A stretch of DNA of 64,000 bases from Dermabacter indicis (GTDB lineage Bacteria; Actinomycetota; Actinomycetes; Actinomycetales; Dermabacteraceae): positions 46,460 to 110,459 of the forward strand of contig CYUG01000011.1 in assembly GCA_001403775.1 (NCBI GenBank). Reading direction: 5' to 3'. Positions 44,149 to 55,003 of this stretch are shown piece after piece; position 1 is the stretch's first letter; each line of letters starts with the position of its first letter. The notes beneath the pieces are model-generated. The model saw only the letters and a program-made list of their open reading frames with translations. It ran no database searches and was not told the DNA's origin. Position numbers and translations under genes: made by a program.

Positions 44149-45087
44149 GTGGAAGCTCAGCATCGAAGCGGATTCGTCGCGCTCGTGGGCCGGCCCAATG
44201 TGGGGAAGTCAACCCTCACGAACGCCATGGTGGGTGACAAGGTCGCCATCACGAGTTCGAAACCTCAAACGACGAGGCGCGCGATCCGCGGAATCGTGAG
44301 CCGTGAAAACGACCAGATCATCATCGTCGATACCCCGGGAGTGCACCGGCCTCGCACGCTCCTTGGTAAGCGTCTCAATGATCTTGTTCGGGAGACCCTC
44401 GCCGAAGTCGATGTCGTGGGATTTTGCCTTCCCGCCGACCAGAAAATTGGGCCCGGCGACCGTTTTATTGCCGAAGACCTTCGACAACTGCGTGGCAACC
44501 GTCGGACCCCCGCGATTGTGGCGATCGTGACGAAGGCCGATCTCGTGAGTCGCGATGAGCTGGCCGCGCACCTCATGGAAGTTGAGCAGTTTGCCAAGGC
44601 TGAGGACATCGTTCCCATCTCCGCGCGCGAGGGTGACCAGATCGATGTGCTCATGGACGTGATCGCGTCGCACCTTCCCGAGGGGCCTGCGCTCTATCCC
44701 GATGACCAGCTCACCGAGGAGAGCGTGAGCGACCGCATCGCCGAGCTCGTGCGCGAGGCTGCCCTCGAGGGCGTGCGGGATGAGCTTCCGCATTCGCTCG
44801 CGGTCGTGGTTGAGGAAATCGTCGAGGAGTCGCTCGATGGGGACCCGTTCGCCGAGGTGGCCCCGGGAGAGGGACGGCTCGTCGTGCGCGTGTCTCTCTT
44901 CGTGGAGCGCGATTCGCAAAAGGGCATCGTGATTGGCAAGGGCGGCAAACGCCTCAAGCAAGTCGGCACGAGGGCGCGCCGTGGCATCCGCGATCTCATG
45001 GGCCGCCCGGTTCATCTCGACATCCGCGTGAAGGTCGCGAAGGATTGGCAGCGCGATCCCAAGCAGCTCGGCCGCCTGGGTTTCTAG
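44149..45087 (+). CDS. era: GTPase Era
   Basis: Essential GTPase in 16S rRNA/30S maturation. The 312 residues include G1 GRPNVGKSTLTN, G2 QTTRRAIRG, G3 DTPGVHRPR, G4 TKADL and a C-terminal type-2 KH domain with GIVIGKGGKRLKQVGTRARR. TAGGAGG lies 8 nt before the GTG. It ends the rRNA-maturation run phoH-ybeY-corC-era. The dispersed 12-mer at 44495-44506 lies in the GTPase domain (GNRRTP). Confidence 0.96.
   Translation: MEAQHRSGFVALVGRPNVGKSTLTNAMVGDKVAITSSKPQTTRRAIRGIVSRENDQIIIVDTPGVHRPRTLLGKRLNDLVRETLAEVDVVGFCLPADQKIGPGDRFIAEDLRQLRGNRRTPAIVAIVTKADLVSRDELAAHLMEVEQFAKAEDIVPISAREGDQIDVLMDVIASHLPEGPALYPDDQLTEESVSDRIAELVREAALEGVRDELPHSLAVVVEEIVEESLDGDPFAEVAPGEGRLVVRVSLFVERDSQKGIVIGKGGKRLKQVGTRARRGIRDLMGRPVHLDIRVKVAKDWQRDPKQLGRLGF
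44495..44506 (+). repeat. Dispersed 12-mer GCAASCGTCGGA, exact copy
   Basis: GCAACCGTCGGA followed by CCCC, in era, encoding a loop just before the beta strand TPAIVAIVTKAD. Confidence 0.75.
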
Positions 45088-45117
45088 GATCTTGGGCGTT
45101 TTCGTCTCACAGTTTGA

Positions 45118-46977
<1,860 letters not shown>

Positions 46978-46992
46978 GAGGTTTGCGGGCAC

Positions 46993-47763
46993 GTGGCCTC
47001 GAGGCTTTACCGCGATGACGCGATCGTTCTTCGCACCCAGGACCTGGGCGAGGCCGATCGCATCGTCACGCTGTATTCGAAAAACCACGGAAAGATTCGG
47101 GCCGTAGCGAAAGGGGTACGGAAGACCTCCTCGCGTTTCGGTGCGCGGCTCGAGCCTTTTCAGCGCGTCGACGTGCAGTGCCACCGCGGTCGCTCGCTCG
47201 ACACCGTTTCGCAGGTCGTCACGATTACGGCCTATGCCGAACAGATCGCGGGGGATTACGCGCGTTACACCGCCGCTGCGGCCATGGGAGAGGCCGTTGA
47301 TCGCCTCACGAACGAAGGCTTTGACCCCACGAGTGCGCACTACATGATGCTCGTGGGCGCGCTTCATGCGCTCGTGCATTCGGGGCACCCACCCGTACTC
47401 ATTCTCGATGCTTTTCTTTTGCGCACGATCGCGATGGCGGGATGGAGGCCGGAGCTTCGACGCTGCGCTGTGTGCGGAGCCGAAGGCCCCCACCAGGCGT
47501 TCGATGTGAGCCAAGGCGGAGTCGTGTGTCGCGACTGCCGTCGGCCCGGCGCCATTGCTGCTCGCCCGAGCGTGACCGAGCACATGATCTTTCTGCTTGC
47601 GGGCGATTGGGACGAGGCGCTCGCAACCGATCCCGCGGCGCAAGGGGAGGCGGGAAGGCTCATCGCGCGCATTCTCTCCTATCACTTGGAGCGACCCCTC
47701 GCTGCCCTAGACTTGGTGGACCGATCCATTGAAAGCGCCCCCGCGCTGAAGGAGCACGCGTGA
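46993..47763 (+). CDS. recO: DNA repair protein RecO
   Basis: RecO with RecR loads RecA in the RecF pathway. The 256 residues show the OB-fold ([51 protein letters not shown], in pieces), a helical domain and a zinc site: [13 protein letters not shown] and [12 protein letters not shown] near residues 158-184. GGAGG lies 9 nt before the GTG. It is coupled to uppS (GTGA overlap), the standard recO-uppS arrangement after leuA in actinobacteria. Confidence 0.94.
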   Translation: MASRLYRDDAIVLRTQDLGEADRIVTLYSKNHGKIRAVAKGVRKTSSRFGARLEPFQRVDVQCHRGRSLDTVSQVVTITAYAEQIAGDYARYTAAAAMGEAVDRLTNEGFDPTSAHYMMLVGALHALVHSGHPPVLILDAFLLRTIAMAGWRPELRRCAVCGAEGPHQAFDVSQGGVVCRDCRRPGAIAARPSVTEHMIFLLAGDWDEALATDPAAQGEAGRLIARILSYHLERPLAALDLVDRSIESAPALKEHA

Positions 47764-48560
47764 CATCCTCCTATATGAAACCGCCCGAGCATCCCTCGGG
47801 AGAAACCGCCCCGAATCTCGACAGTCGCTTTATCCCGAAGCACGTTGCGGTTGTCATGGACGGCAATGGTCGCTGGGCAAATCAGCGCGGTCTTCCGCGA
47901 ACCGAGGGCCACGCCGCGGGTGAGGCGGCACTACTCGACGTTGTCGCGGGTGCGATCCAGGCGGGCATCACCCACCTGAGTGCCTACGCCTTCTCGACCG
48001 AAAACTGGTCGCGGTCGCCAAGCGAAGTGCGCTTCCTCATGGGGTTTTCGCGCAGCGTCCTTCGCCGTCAGCGTGACACGCTGAATTCGTGGGGCGTGCG
48101 CATCAAATGGATCGGGCGATCGAAGCGCCTGTGGCCGAGCGTGATCAAGGAACTGCGCGAAGCCGAGGAGCTTACGGAGCACAATACGGGTCTCACGCTC
48201 TACATGTGCGTGAACTACGGCGGCCAGGCGGAACTCGCCGATGCGATGCGCGCCATCGCCGCGAACGTCAAGAGTGGCAGGCTCGCGCCCTCCCGCATCA
48301 GTGAGAACACCATTCGCGCGCACCTGTACGACCCGGACATGCCCGACGTTGACCTTTTCATCCGCACGTCGGGTGAGCAGCGCACGTCCAACTTTCTCTT
48401 GTGGGAGGCGGCGTACGCCGAGATGCTTTTCGTTCCCGAGCTGTGGCCCGATGTCGATAGGCGAACGCTGTGGCGCGCGATCCTCGACTACGCCAAGCGG
48501 GATCGGCGCTTCGGCGGTGCGGTAGACAAGGTCGCGAGCTCTTCCGAGAGCGGCGCGTAG
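47760..48560 (+). CDS. uppS: Isoprenyl transferase (undecaprenyl/decaprenyl diphosphate synthase family)
   Basis: cis-Prenyltransferase that builds the polyprenyl diphosphate carrier for peptidoglycan. The 266 residues contain [34 protein letters not shown] (in pieces, near residue 28), [18 protein letters not shown] near 75, and the end motif [24 protein letters not shown] near 200. Product length (decaprenyl versus undecaprenyl) cannot be judged. It overlaps recO by 4 bp and ends 3 bp from the convergent DedA-like gene. Confidence 0.95.
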   Translation: MTSSYMKPPEHPSGETAPNLDSRFIPKHVAVVMDGNGRWANQRGLPRTEGHAAGEAALLDVVAGAIQAGITHLSAYAFSTENWSRSPSEVRFLMGFSRSVLRRQRDTLNSWGVRIKWIGRSKRLWPSVIKELREAEELTEHNTGLTLYMCVNYGGQAELADAMRAIAANVKSGRLAPSRISENTIRAHLYDPDMPDVDLFIRTSGEQRTSNFLLWEAAYAEMLFVPELWPDVDRRTLWRAILDYAKRDRRFGGAVDKVASSSESGA

Positions 48561-48563
48561 GGG

Positions 48564-49133
48564 CTAGTTCTCGCGTGCGTCGGTCTTCTCGCCCCCGGCC
48601 TCGTCGGGTAGGAGCGGTGCGCGCTCGCCCGTGATGTCCCGCTCATGGGCGAGTTCGCGCGTGGCGCGGTTTCGCGCGGCACGTTGACGAAGAATATGAA
48701 ACGTGAGGAGTCCGACGGCCGCTACGGCAATCGCCGCTGCCACGTAGGGATTGGTGAGGGCCACCTCCCACCACAGGGCGAAGGCGGCAAGACCCACGGT
48801 TGCGTAGATCACTGCCCAGGCGAATCCGCCCACAAGGAGGGCGGGGATGTAGCGCGAAAGCGGCATGCGGGTGACACCCGCCGCAAGATTAGCGGCTGTT
48901 TGGAAGCCCACGGTGAGGAAGCTCAGCGCGATGATGGGCGCACCCCACCTATTGACTTTCTCCGCCGCATTTTCCACGCGCGGGCTCGTAAGGATCGTGT
49001 GGAAGCGACCACGGTTCGCGAGCTTAAACGCCAGGCGTCCCAAAAGATACGTTCCGCCGGCGCGGCAATAAATTACGACGAGCAGAAATGCGATCGCGGG
49101 GATGAGGGGGAGAGAAGTGATCCAATCAAGCAT
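48564..49133 (-). CDS. DedA/VTT-like membrane protein
   Basis: The 189-residue protein has about four or five helices and the VTT/DedA features RAGGTYLLGR, then RWGAPIIALSFLTVGFQTAANLAAGVTRMPLSRYIPALLVGGFAWAVIYATVG (in pieces), where the region corresponds to the DedA membrane re-entrant loop. DedA proteins are linked to flipping of undecaprenyl phosphate and phosphatidylethanolamine. Compared with typical DedA proteins it is shorter and the E-x-GxxxPxP motif is missing, so the assignment is to the superfamily only. C-terminal tail is charged. Confidence 0.65.
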   Translation of the reverse strand: MLDWITSLPLIPAIAFLLVVIYCRAGGTYLLGRLAFKLANRGRFHTILTSPRVENAAEKVNRWGAPIIALSFLTVGFQTAANLAAGVTRMPLSRYIPALLVGGFAWAVIYATVGLAAFALWWEVALTNPYVAAAIAVAAVGLLTFHILRQRAARNRATRELAHERDITGERAPLLPDEAGGEKTDAREN

Positions 49134-49148
49134 TCGAGCGGATCGCGC

Positions 49149-49565
49149 TTACTTCGATGCCGATGTCGTGGAACATTCGGGGCACAGGCCAAAGATTTCC
49201 ATCGTGTGCTCAATCTCGGTAAACCCATTCTCGTGGGCGATCTTGTTCGCCCACTCCTCAAGTTCAGGAGGAAGGAACTCAATCGTCTTGCCGCACGCGC
49301 GGCACACGAGGTGATGGTGATGCGAGTCTGTGGTGCACTGGCGATAGATCGCCTCCCCGGAATCGGTGATGATGACATCCACGAGACCGGCATCAACGAG
49401 CGGCTGCATGTTGCGGTACACGGTCGCAAGGCCCACCGACTCACCGTCAGCCCTCAAGAGATCGTGAAGCTGCTGCGCCGTCATGAAATCTTCAGCCGAT
49501 TTGAGCGCACGCAAAATTGCTGTGCGCTGCTTTGTGGTGCGGAGTGGTTTCGCCACGTCAATCAC
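49149..49565 (-). CDS. zur: Fur-family regulator, probably Zur
   Basis: The 138-residue protein has the Fur winged helix (TKQRTAILRALKSAEDFMTAQQLHDLL, VGLATVYRNMQPLVDAGLVDVI), the regulatory metal cluster DSHHHHLVCRACGKTIEF and the structural pair ending GLCPECSTT (two CxxC motifs). Fur, Zur and PerR look alike; here it overlaps the znu permease gene by 4 bp, and a Fur-type box is found at znuA, so a zinc uptake repressor is the clear reading. It ends the operon znuA-znuC-znuB-zur. Confidence 0.92.
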   Translation of the reverse strand: MIDVAKPLRTTKQRTAILRALKSAEDFMTAQQLHDLLRADGESVGLATVYRNMQPLVDAGLVDVIITDSGEAIYRQCTTDSHHHHLVCRACGKTIEFLPPELEEWANKIAHENGFTEIEHTMEIFGLCPECSTTSASK

Positions 49566-50431
49566 GTGCCCTTCGGTTCATGGGAAACTCGCGCGCGACC
49601 AAGAAATGTTTGCGCGAGAACTCCCAGGATATAGAACCCAATCGCGATCAGCACGATCACGCCACCAGGCGGAAGATCGACGTACACGGTAAGCACCAGC
49701 CCGCTGACCGCGCAGATCACACCGAGGAGCATGCTCACGCGCATCGTGCGGGTGAAACCGCGCACGAGCTGCTGCGAAGCAGCGACCGGCACAATCATGA
49801 GCGCGGAGACCATGAGGGCACCAACGATTCGCATGGCGAGCGTCACGGTCAGCGCCGCCATGATTGCGATGAGCACATTCACGGCTCGCACGGGCAGGCC
49901 AATCGCTCGTGCGTGCTCTTCGTCGCTTGTGACCGCAAAGAGCAGGGGGCGTGCCCCCACGCCAATCACGAGAATCGCGAGGGCGAGCGCGAGTGCCACC
50001 CACAGATCGGCTTGGGTCACCGTTGCGAGCGAACCGAAGAGGTACGCCATGAGGCTCTGCGAGGTGCCACCCGCGAGCTGGATGATCACGACGCCGCCGG
50101 CGATACCGCCATAGAAGAGAATCGCGAGGGCGGTGTCCCTGCTCGTGTGGCCCACTTCGCGCACGTATTCGATGAGCACGGCACCGACAACGCTTGCCAC
50201 GAGAGCACCGGGGATCGCAAGAGCATCGCTACTCGAGAGCTGGAAGATCGAACCCGCGAGCCACCCGAGAGCAACGCCCGTGAGTGCCACGTGGCCGAGC
50301 CCATCACCGAGGAGGGAGAGGCGTTTTTGCACGAGGTACGTGCCCACAACGGGCGCGGTGAGGCCCACGAGAACCGCGATGATGATCGGGTAGCGGACGA
50401 TCGGGGAGAGGAGAAGGTCGAGAGGGCTCAC
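49562..50431 (-). CDS. znuB: Zinc ABC transporter permease
   Basis: The 289-residue membrane protein has about eight helices and ABC-3 family motifs: PIIIAVLVGLTAPVVGTYLVQKRLSLLGDGLGHVALTGVALGWL near the start (in pieces), RDTALAILFYGGIAGG, RIVGALMVSALMIVPVAASQQLVRGFTRTM and AVSGLVLTVYVDLPPGGVIVLIA. It forms the channel for zinc delivered by ZnuA. The gene overlaps znuC and zur by 4 bp each. Confidence 0.94.
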   Translation of the reverse strand: MSPLDLLLSPIVRYPIIIAVLVGLTAPVVGTYLVQKRLSLLGDGLGHVALTGVALGWLAGSIFQLSSSDALAIPGALVASVVGAVLIEYVREVGHTSRDTALAILFYGGIAGGVVIIQLAGGTSQSLMAYLFGSLATVTQADLWVALALALAILVIGVGARPLLFAVTSDEEHARAIGLPVRAVNVLIAIMAALTVTLAMRIVGALMVSALMIVPVAASQQLVRGFTRTMRVSMLLGVICAVSGLVLTVYVDLPPGGVIVLIAIGFYILGVLAQTFLGRARVSHEPKGT

Positions 50432-51210
50432 GGGTGAATCTCATTCCCTAGGCACTGATCGATGGTCGTATTCACGTGGTGTTTGCCGTCTTCGCTCTCG
50501 CTCGCTGACGCGTGCGGATCGTCGTGCGGGAGCGGGCCGTCGTGCACGATATGCCCCTCGTTCATGACGATCGCCCTCGTAATGAGGTCGCGCAGCGGGT
50601 CAAGATCATGAAGCACCACGACGACGGTCGTTCCCGTCTCGTGCAGCTTCGCGATAAGGCTGGAGATATTTTCTTGGGTTGCGGCGTCGACCCCGGTGAA
50701 CGGCTCGTCGAGCACGAGAATTCGTGGCTCGCGCACGAGAGCGCGGGCAATCATGACGCGCTGACGTTGACCGCCCGACATTTCCGTCACCGCGCGACCC
50801 GAGAGATCGCCGAGCCCCACGAAATCGAGAGCGCGTTCGACTTTCTGTTTCGACGCTTTCGCGAAAAGGCGCTTGCTCGTGAGCAGGCCGCTCGCTGCCG
50901 TTTCGTAGGCGCTCGCTGCAATGTTGCCGCTAAACGCGGCCATCTGCGGAACGTATCCGATGGCGTCGTGCACGCCGCGACTTGTCGAGGGGCGTCCGAG
51001 GATCTGAGCGCTTCCGTTCGCGAGGGGGAGTACCCCGATCATCGCTTTGAGCAAGGTCGATTTCCCCGAGCCGTTTGGCCCGAGGATCGCGACAACCTCG
51101 CCCTCGTTGATACGGGCGGTGACGTTTTTGAGTACGACGGAACCGCCGCGCACGAGGTTCACATGGCGAACCTCAAACGCGGCGGCGTCGTGAATAGTGG
51201 CGGTGCTCAC
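50428..51210 (-). CDS. znuC: Zinc ABC transporter ATPase
   Basis: The 260-residue ATPase has Walker A GPNGSGKST near residue 41, Q-loop VPQMAAF, signature MSGGQRQRV near 145 and Walker B ILVLDEPFTGVDA. It drives ZnuB. The last ~35 residues contain several histidines (HDDPHASASESEDGKHHV), which may bind metal. It overlaps znuA by 4 bp. Confidence 0.95.
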   Translation of the reverse strand: MSTATIHDAAAFEVRHVNLVRGGSVVLKNVTARINEGEVVAILGPNGSGKSTLLKAMIGVLPLANGSAQILGRPSTSRGVHDAIGYVPQMAAFSGNIAASAYETAASGLLTSKRLFAKASKQKVERALDFVGLGDLSGRAVTEMSGGQRQRVMIARALVREPRILVLDEPFTGVDAATQENISSLIAKLHETGTTVVVVLHDLDPLRDLITRAIVMNEGHIVHDGPLPHDDPHASASESEDGKHHVNTTIDQCLGNEIHP

Positions 51211-52295
51211 TGCCAGGAGGCAACGAGCTTGTCGGCATTTTCTCGCATGACCTGAGCATAATCTTTCTTCGGATCGAGCTGCGTCTCAAGATTGTCGAGC
51301 TCCTCGGCCTTTGCACCCGTGCGGCTCGCGAGTGCCTCCGCTACCGCGGGTGTCGCGGATGTCTCGAAGAACACGGTCGTGAGCTTTTCTTCCTTCACGA
51401 GGTCTGCGAGCTCGAGCAGGCGCTCCGTCGATGGTTCATTCTCGGGGTCGATGCCCGCGATACCGATCTGGTGCAGGTCGTAGGTATCGGCGAGGTAGGC
51501 GAAAGCAGTGTGGCTCGTGATGAACGACTTTTCGCGCTTCACCGATTCGTACTTCGTGTGAAGCTCCTCGTCGAGATCCGTGAGTTCCTTCTCGAGTGTC
51601 TCGTAGTTCTTGGCGTAGTCCTCGGCGTGGTCCGCATCGATCTCAGAAAGAGAATCGGCGAGTGCCTTTGCCGCCTTGATCATGCGGTGGGGATCCTGCC
51701 AGAAGTGAGGATCGATGCCACCGTGATCGTGGTCGTGTCCCTCGTGGCCGTGATCGTCGTGCTCGTGAGCGTGATCTTCGCCGTGCTCATGGTCGTGCTC
51801 ATCGCCGCCGGAATCGCTCGCGCCATGCTCATGCTCATGCTCATCGTGGTCGTGGTCGTGGTCGTGGTCGTCGCCGCTCGCGGGAAGGATGTCCACGAAG
51901 TCGTTGAGGTTCACAAGCTTCTTTGGCTTGTGTGCCCTGATCGCGTCATCAACCGCGTTCTGGTAGTGCTCGATCTGCACCACGAGATCGGCGTCCGCCA
52001 TCTGCGCAACCTGCTGCACCGAGAGCTCAAGGCCATGCGGGTCGATGCCCGGCTTGACCGGGTTGATGATGGAGACGTGCTTTCCGCCAATTTTCTCGGC
52101 GAGGTACTGGGTGGGGTAGCACGTGATCATGACCGAGATATCGCCGGATCCCGAGCCGCCGTCGGAACCCTTGCCCCCGCCCGAGGTGCCGCCGCAGCCC
52201 GCAAGGAGGGTGGCGAAGGTGAGTCCGCCGCCGAGCACGAAAGCGCGACGCGAGACCGGTGTGGAAAGGCCGTGAGAAGAACGTGAAGTACTCAT
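51207..52295 (-). CDS. znuA: Zinc-binding lipoprotein ZnuA
   Basis: Cluster A-I solute-binding protein for zinc (362 residues). Signal: VSRRAFVLGGGLTFATLLAGCGG, an Arg-Arg containing lipoprotein signal with Cys39 as lipidation site. The ligand residues include His in PHGLEL near 100, and the loop between residues ~145 and 205 is packed with Asp-His and Glu-His repeats (DHDHDHDHDEHEHEHG, EHDHEHGEDHAHEHDDHGHEGH), typical of zinc-specific ZnuA proteins, ending IDPHFWQDP. Later ITSHTAFAYLADTY and FFETSATPAVAEAL complete the site. The start at 52295 gives a proper signal peptide; the frame is open to 52364 but the extra residues have no sense. The upstream box shows Zur control. Confidence 0.95.
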   Translation of the reverse strand: MSTSRSSHGLSTPVSRRAFVLGGGLTFATLLAGCGGTSGGGKGSDGGSGSGDISVMITCYPTQYLAEKIGGKHVSIINPVKPGIDPHGLELSVQQVAQMADADLVVQIEHYQNAVDDAIRAHKPKKLVNLNDFVDILPASGDDHDHDHDHDEHEHEHGASDSGGDEHDHEHGEDHAHEHDDHGHEGHDHDHGGIDPHFWQDPHRMIKAAKALADSLSEIDADHAEDYAKNYETLEKELTDLDEELHTKYESVKREKSFITSHTAFAYLADTYDLHQIGIAGIDPENEPSTERLLELADLVKEEKLTTVFFETSATPAVAEALASRTGAKAEELDNLETQLDPKKDYAQVMRENADKLVASWQ

Positions 52296-52330
52296 GAGAA
52301 CTATTATCAATGATGGTTGTGGGATGCGGC
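52293..52330 (-). promoter_or_regulatory. Zur box on the znuA promoter and start codon
   Basis: TGAGAACTATTATCA (52295-52309, plus strand) is a Fur-family 7-1-7 dyad with 12 of 14 symmetric positions matching TGATAATnATTATCA. On the minus strand its TGATAAT contains GATAAT, a -10 box 7 nt before the znuA ATG, and TTGCCG 18 bp further upstream serves as -35. No Shine-Dalgarno sequence exists, so the mRNA is probably leaderless and a repressor on the box would cover both -10 and start. Confidence 0.72.
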
Positions 52331-52437
52331 AAATCTGAGGCCGCGCATGCGTGAGAAGGAGCAACGTTTTCGTGGTTTCTGGTTAGGGTGGAACATAGCG
52401 TGCAAGCCATGCATGCCCAGCGTTTCAAGGAGATCTC

Positions 52438-53826
52438 GTGGCGAAGCCCCAACCGTCGAAGCTCGATAGCGTCATCGCCCTCGCAAAGAAGCGTGGATTC
52501 GTGTTTCCCGCCGGCGATATCTACGGCGGCACGCGCTCGGCCTGGGATTACGGGCCCCTGGGTGTTGAGCTCAAGGAAAACATCAAGCGCCAGTGGTGGC
52601 GCACGTTCGTGACCTCGCGCGCCGACATGGTGGGGCTCGACTCCTCGATCATCCTTCCCACGCGCGTGTGGGAAGCCTCAGGCCACGTGAAGACCTTCAC
52701 CGACCCGCTCGTCGAGTGCCGCAGCTGCCACAACCGCTTCCGTGAGGATCACCTCGTGGAAGAGTTTGAAGAGCGCAAGGGGCGCAAGGCTGAGGGCATG
52801 AGCGAGATCCCATGCCCGAACTGCGGCACCAAGGGCGAATTCACTGAACCGCAGCAGTTCTCGGGTCTTATGAAGACCTACCTCGGCGCCGTGGACAACG
52901 AGGCGGGCCTTCACTATCTACGCCCCGAAACCGCGCAGGGCATCTTCGTGAACTTCCTCAACGTCGTCAACGCCGCGCGCGTCAAGCCGCCGTTCGGCAT
53001 CGGCCAGGTAGGCAAGTCCTTCCGCAACGAGATCACCCCCGGCAACTTTATTTTCCGCACGCGCGAATTCGAGCAGATGGAAATCGAGTTCTTCACCCAG
53101 CCCGAGCGCGCCGGCGAGTTCTTCGACGAGTGGGTTGAGGCATGCGAGAAGTGGTTCTTTGACCTCGGCATTAATCCGGACAATGTCCGCCGTCTCGACG
53201 TTCCCGAAGGGGAGCGCGCACACTACTCGGATGCAACGATCGACCTCGAATACCGCTTCGGGTTCCAAGGCAGCGAATGGGGCGAGCTCATGGGCGTTGC
53301 TAATCGCACCGACTTCGACCTCACAAGCCACACCGAAGCTTCAGGCACGAAGATGCAGTACTTCGACCAGGCGAGCGGCGAGCGCTACACCCCGTACGTG
53401 ATTGAGCCGTCCTTCGGTCTCACACGCTCGATGATGGCGTTCCTCATCGACGCCTATGAAGAGGACGAAGCCCCCAACACGAAGGGCGGTGTGGATAAGC
53501 GCACCGTGCTCAAGCTCGACCCTCGCCTCGCCCCCGTCAAGGTGGCCGTTCTTCCGCTCTCAAAGAGCGAAGATCTTCAGCCCACAGCACAGAATCTCGC
53601 CGCCGAGCTGCGCGGCCTGTGGAACATCGAGATGGATCTCTCGGGTGCCATCGGTCGCCGCTACCGCCGCCAGGACGAGATCGGCACGCCGTACTGCGTC
53701 ACGGTCGACTTCGACACGCTTGAAGACCAGGCCGTGACGGTGCGCGACCGCGACACGATGGCGCAAGAACGCGTGGCCCTTTCGCAGATCAAGGGCTACC
53801 TCGCCGAGCGCCTCGCGGGCTGCTAA
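52438..53826 (+). CDS. glyS: Glycyl-tRNA synthetase (dimeric GlyRS type)
   Basis: Class II synthetase, 462 residues, of the single-chain alpha2 type. It has a zinc-like insertion with [16 protein letters not shown] and [13 protein letters not shown] near residues 98-140, motif 2 [25 protein letters not shown], motif 3 [13 protein letters not shown] near 322 and the anticodon-binding domain [10 protein letters not shown]...[15 protein letters not shown] at the end. AAGGAGATCTC precedes the GTG. It lies divergent to znuA; the shared 140 bp must contain both promoters. Confidence 0.96.
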   Translation: MAKPQPSKLDSVIALAKKRGFVFPAGDIYGGTRSAWDYGPLGVELKENIKRQWWRTFVTSRADMVGLDSSIILPTRVWEASGHVKTFTDPLVECRSCHNRFREDHLVEEFEERKGRKAEGMSEIPCPNCGTKGEFTEPQQFSGLMKTYLGAVDNEAGLHYLRPETAQGIFVNFLNVVNAARVKPPFGIGQVGKSFRNEITPGNFIFRTREFEQMEIEFFTQPERAGEFFDEWVEACEKWFFDLGINPDNVRRLDVPEGERAHYSDATIDLEYRFGFQGSEWGELMGVANRTDFDLTSHTEASGTKMQYFDQASGERYTPYVIEPSFGLTRSMMAFLIDAYEEDEAPNTKGGVDKRTVLKLDPRLAPVKVAVLPLSKSEDLQPTAQNLAAELRGLWNIEMDLSGAIGRRYRRQDEIGTPYCVTVDFDTLEDQAVTVRDRDTMAQERVALSQIKGYLAERLAGC

Positions 53827-53842
53827 GGAGCGCCCCTCGCGT

Positions 53843-55000
53843 ATGAGCCGTTCCCTCACGATTGGCCCCCACACGAGCGACACGCCCGTCGTTCTCGCCC
53901 CGATGGCGGGTGTCACAAACATGCCGTTTCGGCTTCTGTGCCGCGAGTTCGGCGCGCTCCACTCGGAAAACGACGGTGGGTTCTTCGTGTCCGAAATGGT
54001 CACGAGTCGCGCGATCGTTGAGCGCCATCCGGAAACCATGCGCCTCGTGACGATGGGGGAGCGCGAGAAGCCGCGTTCGATCCAGCTGTACGGCGTAGAT
54101 CCCGCGACTATTGCGGCCTCGATCCGTGTGCTGCGTGAGCTCGACTTGGTTGATCACGTCGACCTCAACTTCGGCTGCCCCGTTCCGAAGGTCACCCGCA
54201 AGGGTGGCGGCGCGGTGCTCCCGTGGAAAACGGAGCTGTTCACCCGCATCGTCACCGAAGCCGTGAAGGCCGCCGAAGATGTGCCCGTGACGGTGAAAAC
54301 CCGCATGGGTGTTGACGATTCGCATCTCACCTACCTCGATGCCGGTCGTATTGCGGAAGAAGCGGGCGTCGCGGCGATTGCGCTTCACGGCCGCACGGCG
54401 AACCAGCACTACTCGGGGCATGCCCGCTGGGACGCGATCGCGGCCCTCAAGCAAGCCGTGACGAGTATTCCCGTTCTTGGCAACGGGGATATTTGGAGCG
54501 CGGAGGACGCCCTGCGGATGGTCGAGGAAACCGGATGTGACGGCGTGGTCGTGGGCCGCGGTTGCCAGGGGCGGCCGTGGCTGTTCGCCGACCTCGCGGC
54601 GGGGTTCGCCGGTAAGCCGGACCGGGTGAAGCCCACGCTCGGGGAGGTCGCCCAGGTGCTCATTCGCCACGCTGAGTTACTCATCGAATTCTTCGAAGAC
54701 GAGGGTCGCGGGGTGCGCGACCTGCGCAAGCACGTCGGCTGGTACTTCAAGGGATACCCGGTTGGTGGCAAGGCGCGCCACGCCCTCGCAACCATGGAAT
54801 CTCTCGACGACCTCAAGGAGAAACTTGCCACGCTCGATTGGGATGCCCCGTACCCGGGGGAGCCGGTCGAGGGGCCTCGTGGGCGCGCGGGCCACCCGAA
54901 GCGCACGCACATGCCCGACGGCTGGCTCGACTCGCGCGAAATCTCCGAGGAGCATCGCGCCCGCTTGCACGAGGCGGAATTGTCCGTCTCGGGAGGGTGA
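53843..55000 (+). CDS. dusB: tRNA-dihydrouridine synthase
   Basis: FMN enzyme that reduces uridines in tRNA D-loops. The 385-residue barrel has LAPMAGVTNMPFRLLCREFG near residue 17, VNF-type NFGCPVPKVTRKGGGAVL near 112 with the catalytic Cys, VKTRMGVDDSHLTYLD, ALHGRTANQHYSGHARWDAI, GNGDIWSAEDALRM and GRGCQGRPWLFADL. The helical C-domain contains HVGWYFKGYP. It lies 16 bp after glyS and 3 bp before dgt. Confidence 0.95.
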   Translation: MSRSLTIGPHTSDTPVVLAPMAGVTNMPFRLLCREFGALHSENDGGFFVSEMVTSRAIVERHPETMRLVTMGEREKPRSIQLYGVDPATIAASIRVLRELDLVDHVDLNFGCPVPKVTRKGGGAVLPWKTELFTRIVTEAVKAAEDVPVTVKTRMGVDDSHLTYLDAGRIAEEAGVAAIALHGRTANQHYSGHARWDAIAALKQAVTSIPVLGNGDIWSAEDALRMVEETGCDGVVVGRGCQGRPWLFADLAAGFAGKPDRVKPTLGEVAQVLIRHAELLIEFFEDEGRGVRDLRKHVGWYFKGYPVGGKARHALATMESLDDLKEKLATLDWDAPYPGEPVEGPRGRAGHPKRTHMPDGWLDSREISEEHRARLHEAELSVSGG

Positions 55001-55003
55001 ATC

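Noticed and set aside
51718..51885. Short repeats resembling a CRISPR or minisatellite
   Set aside because: They are codons for the Asp/Glu-His loop of ZnuA; no spacers of constant size and no cas genes.
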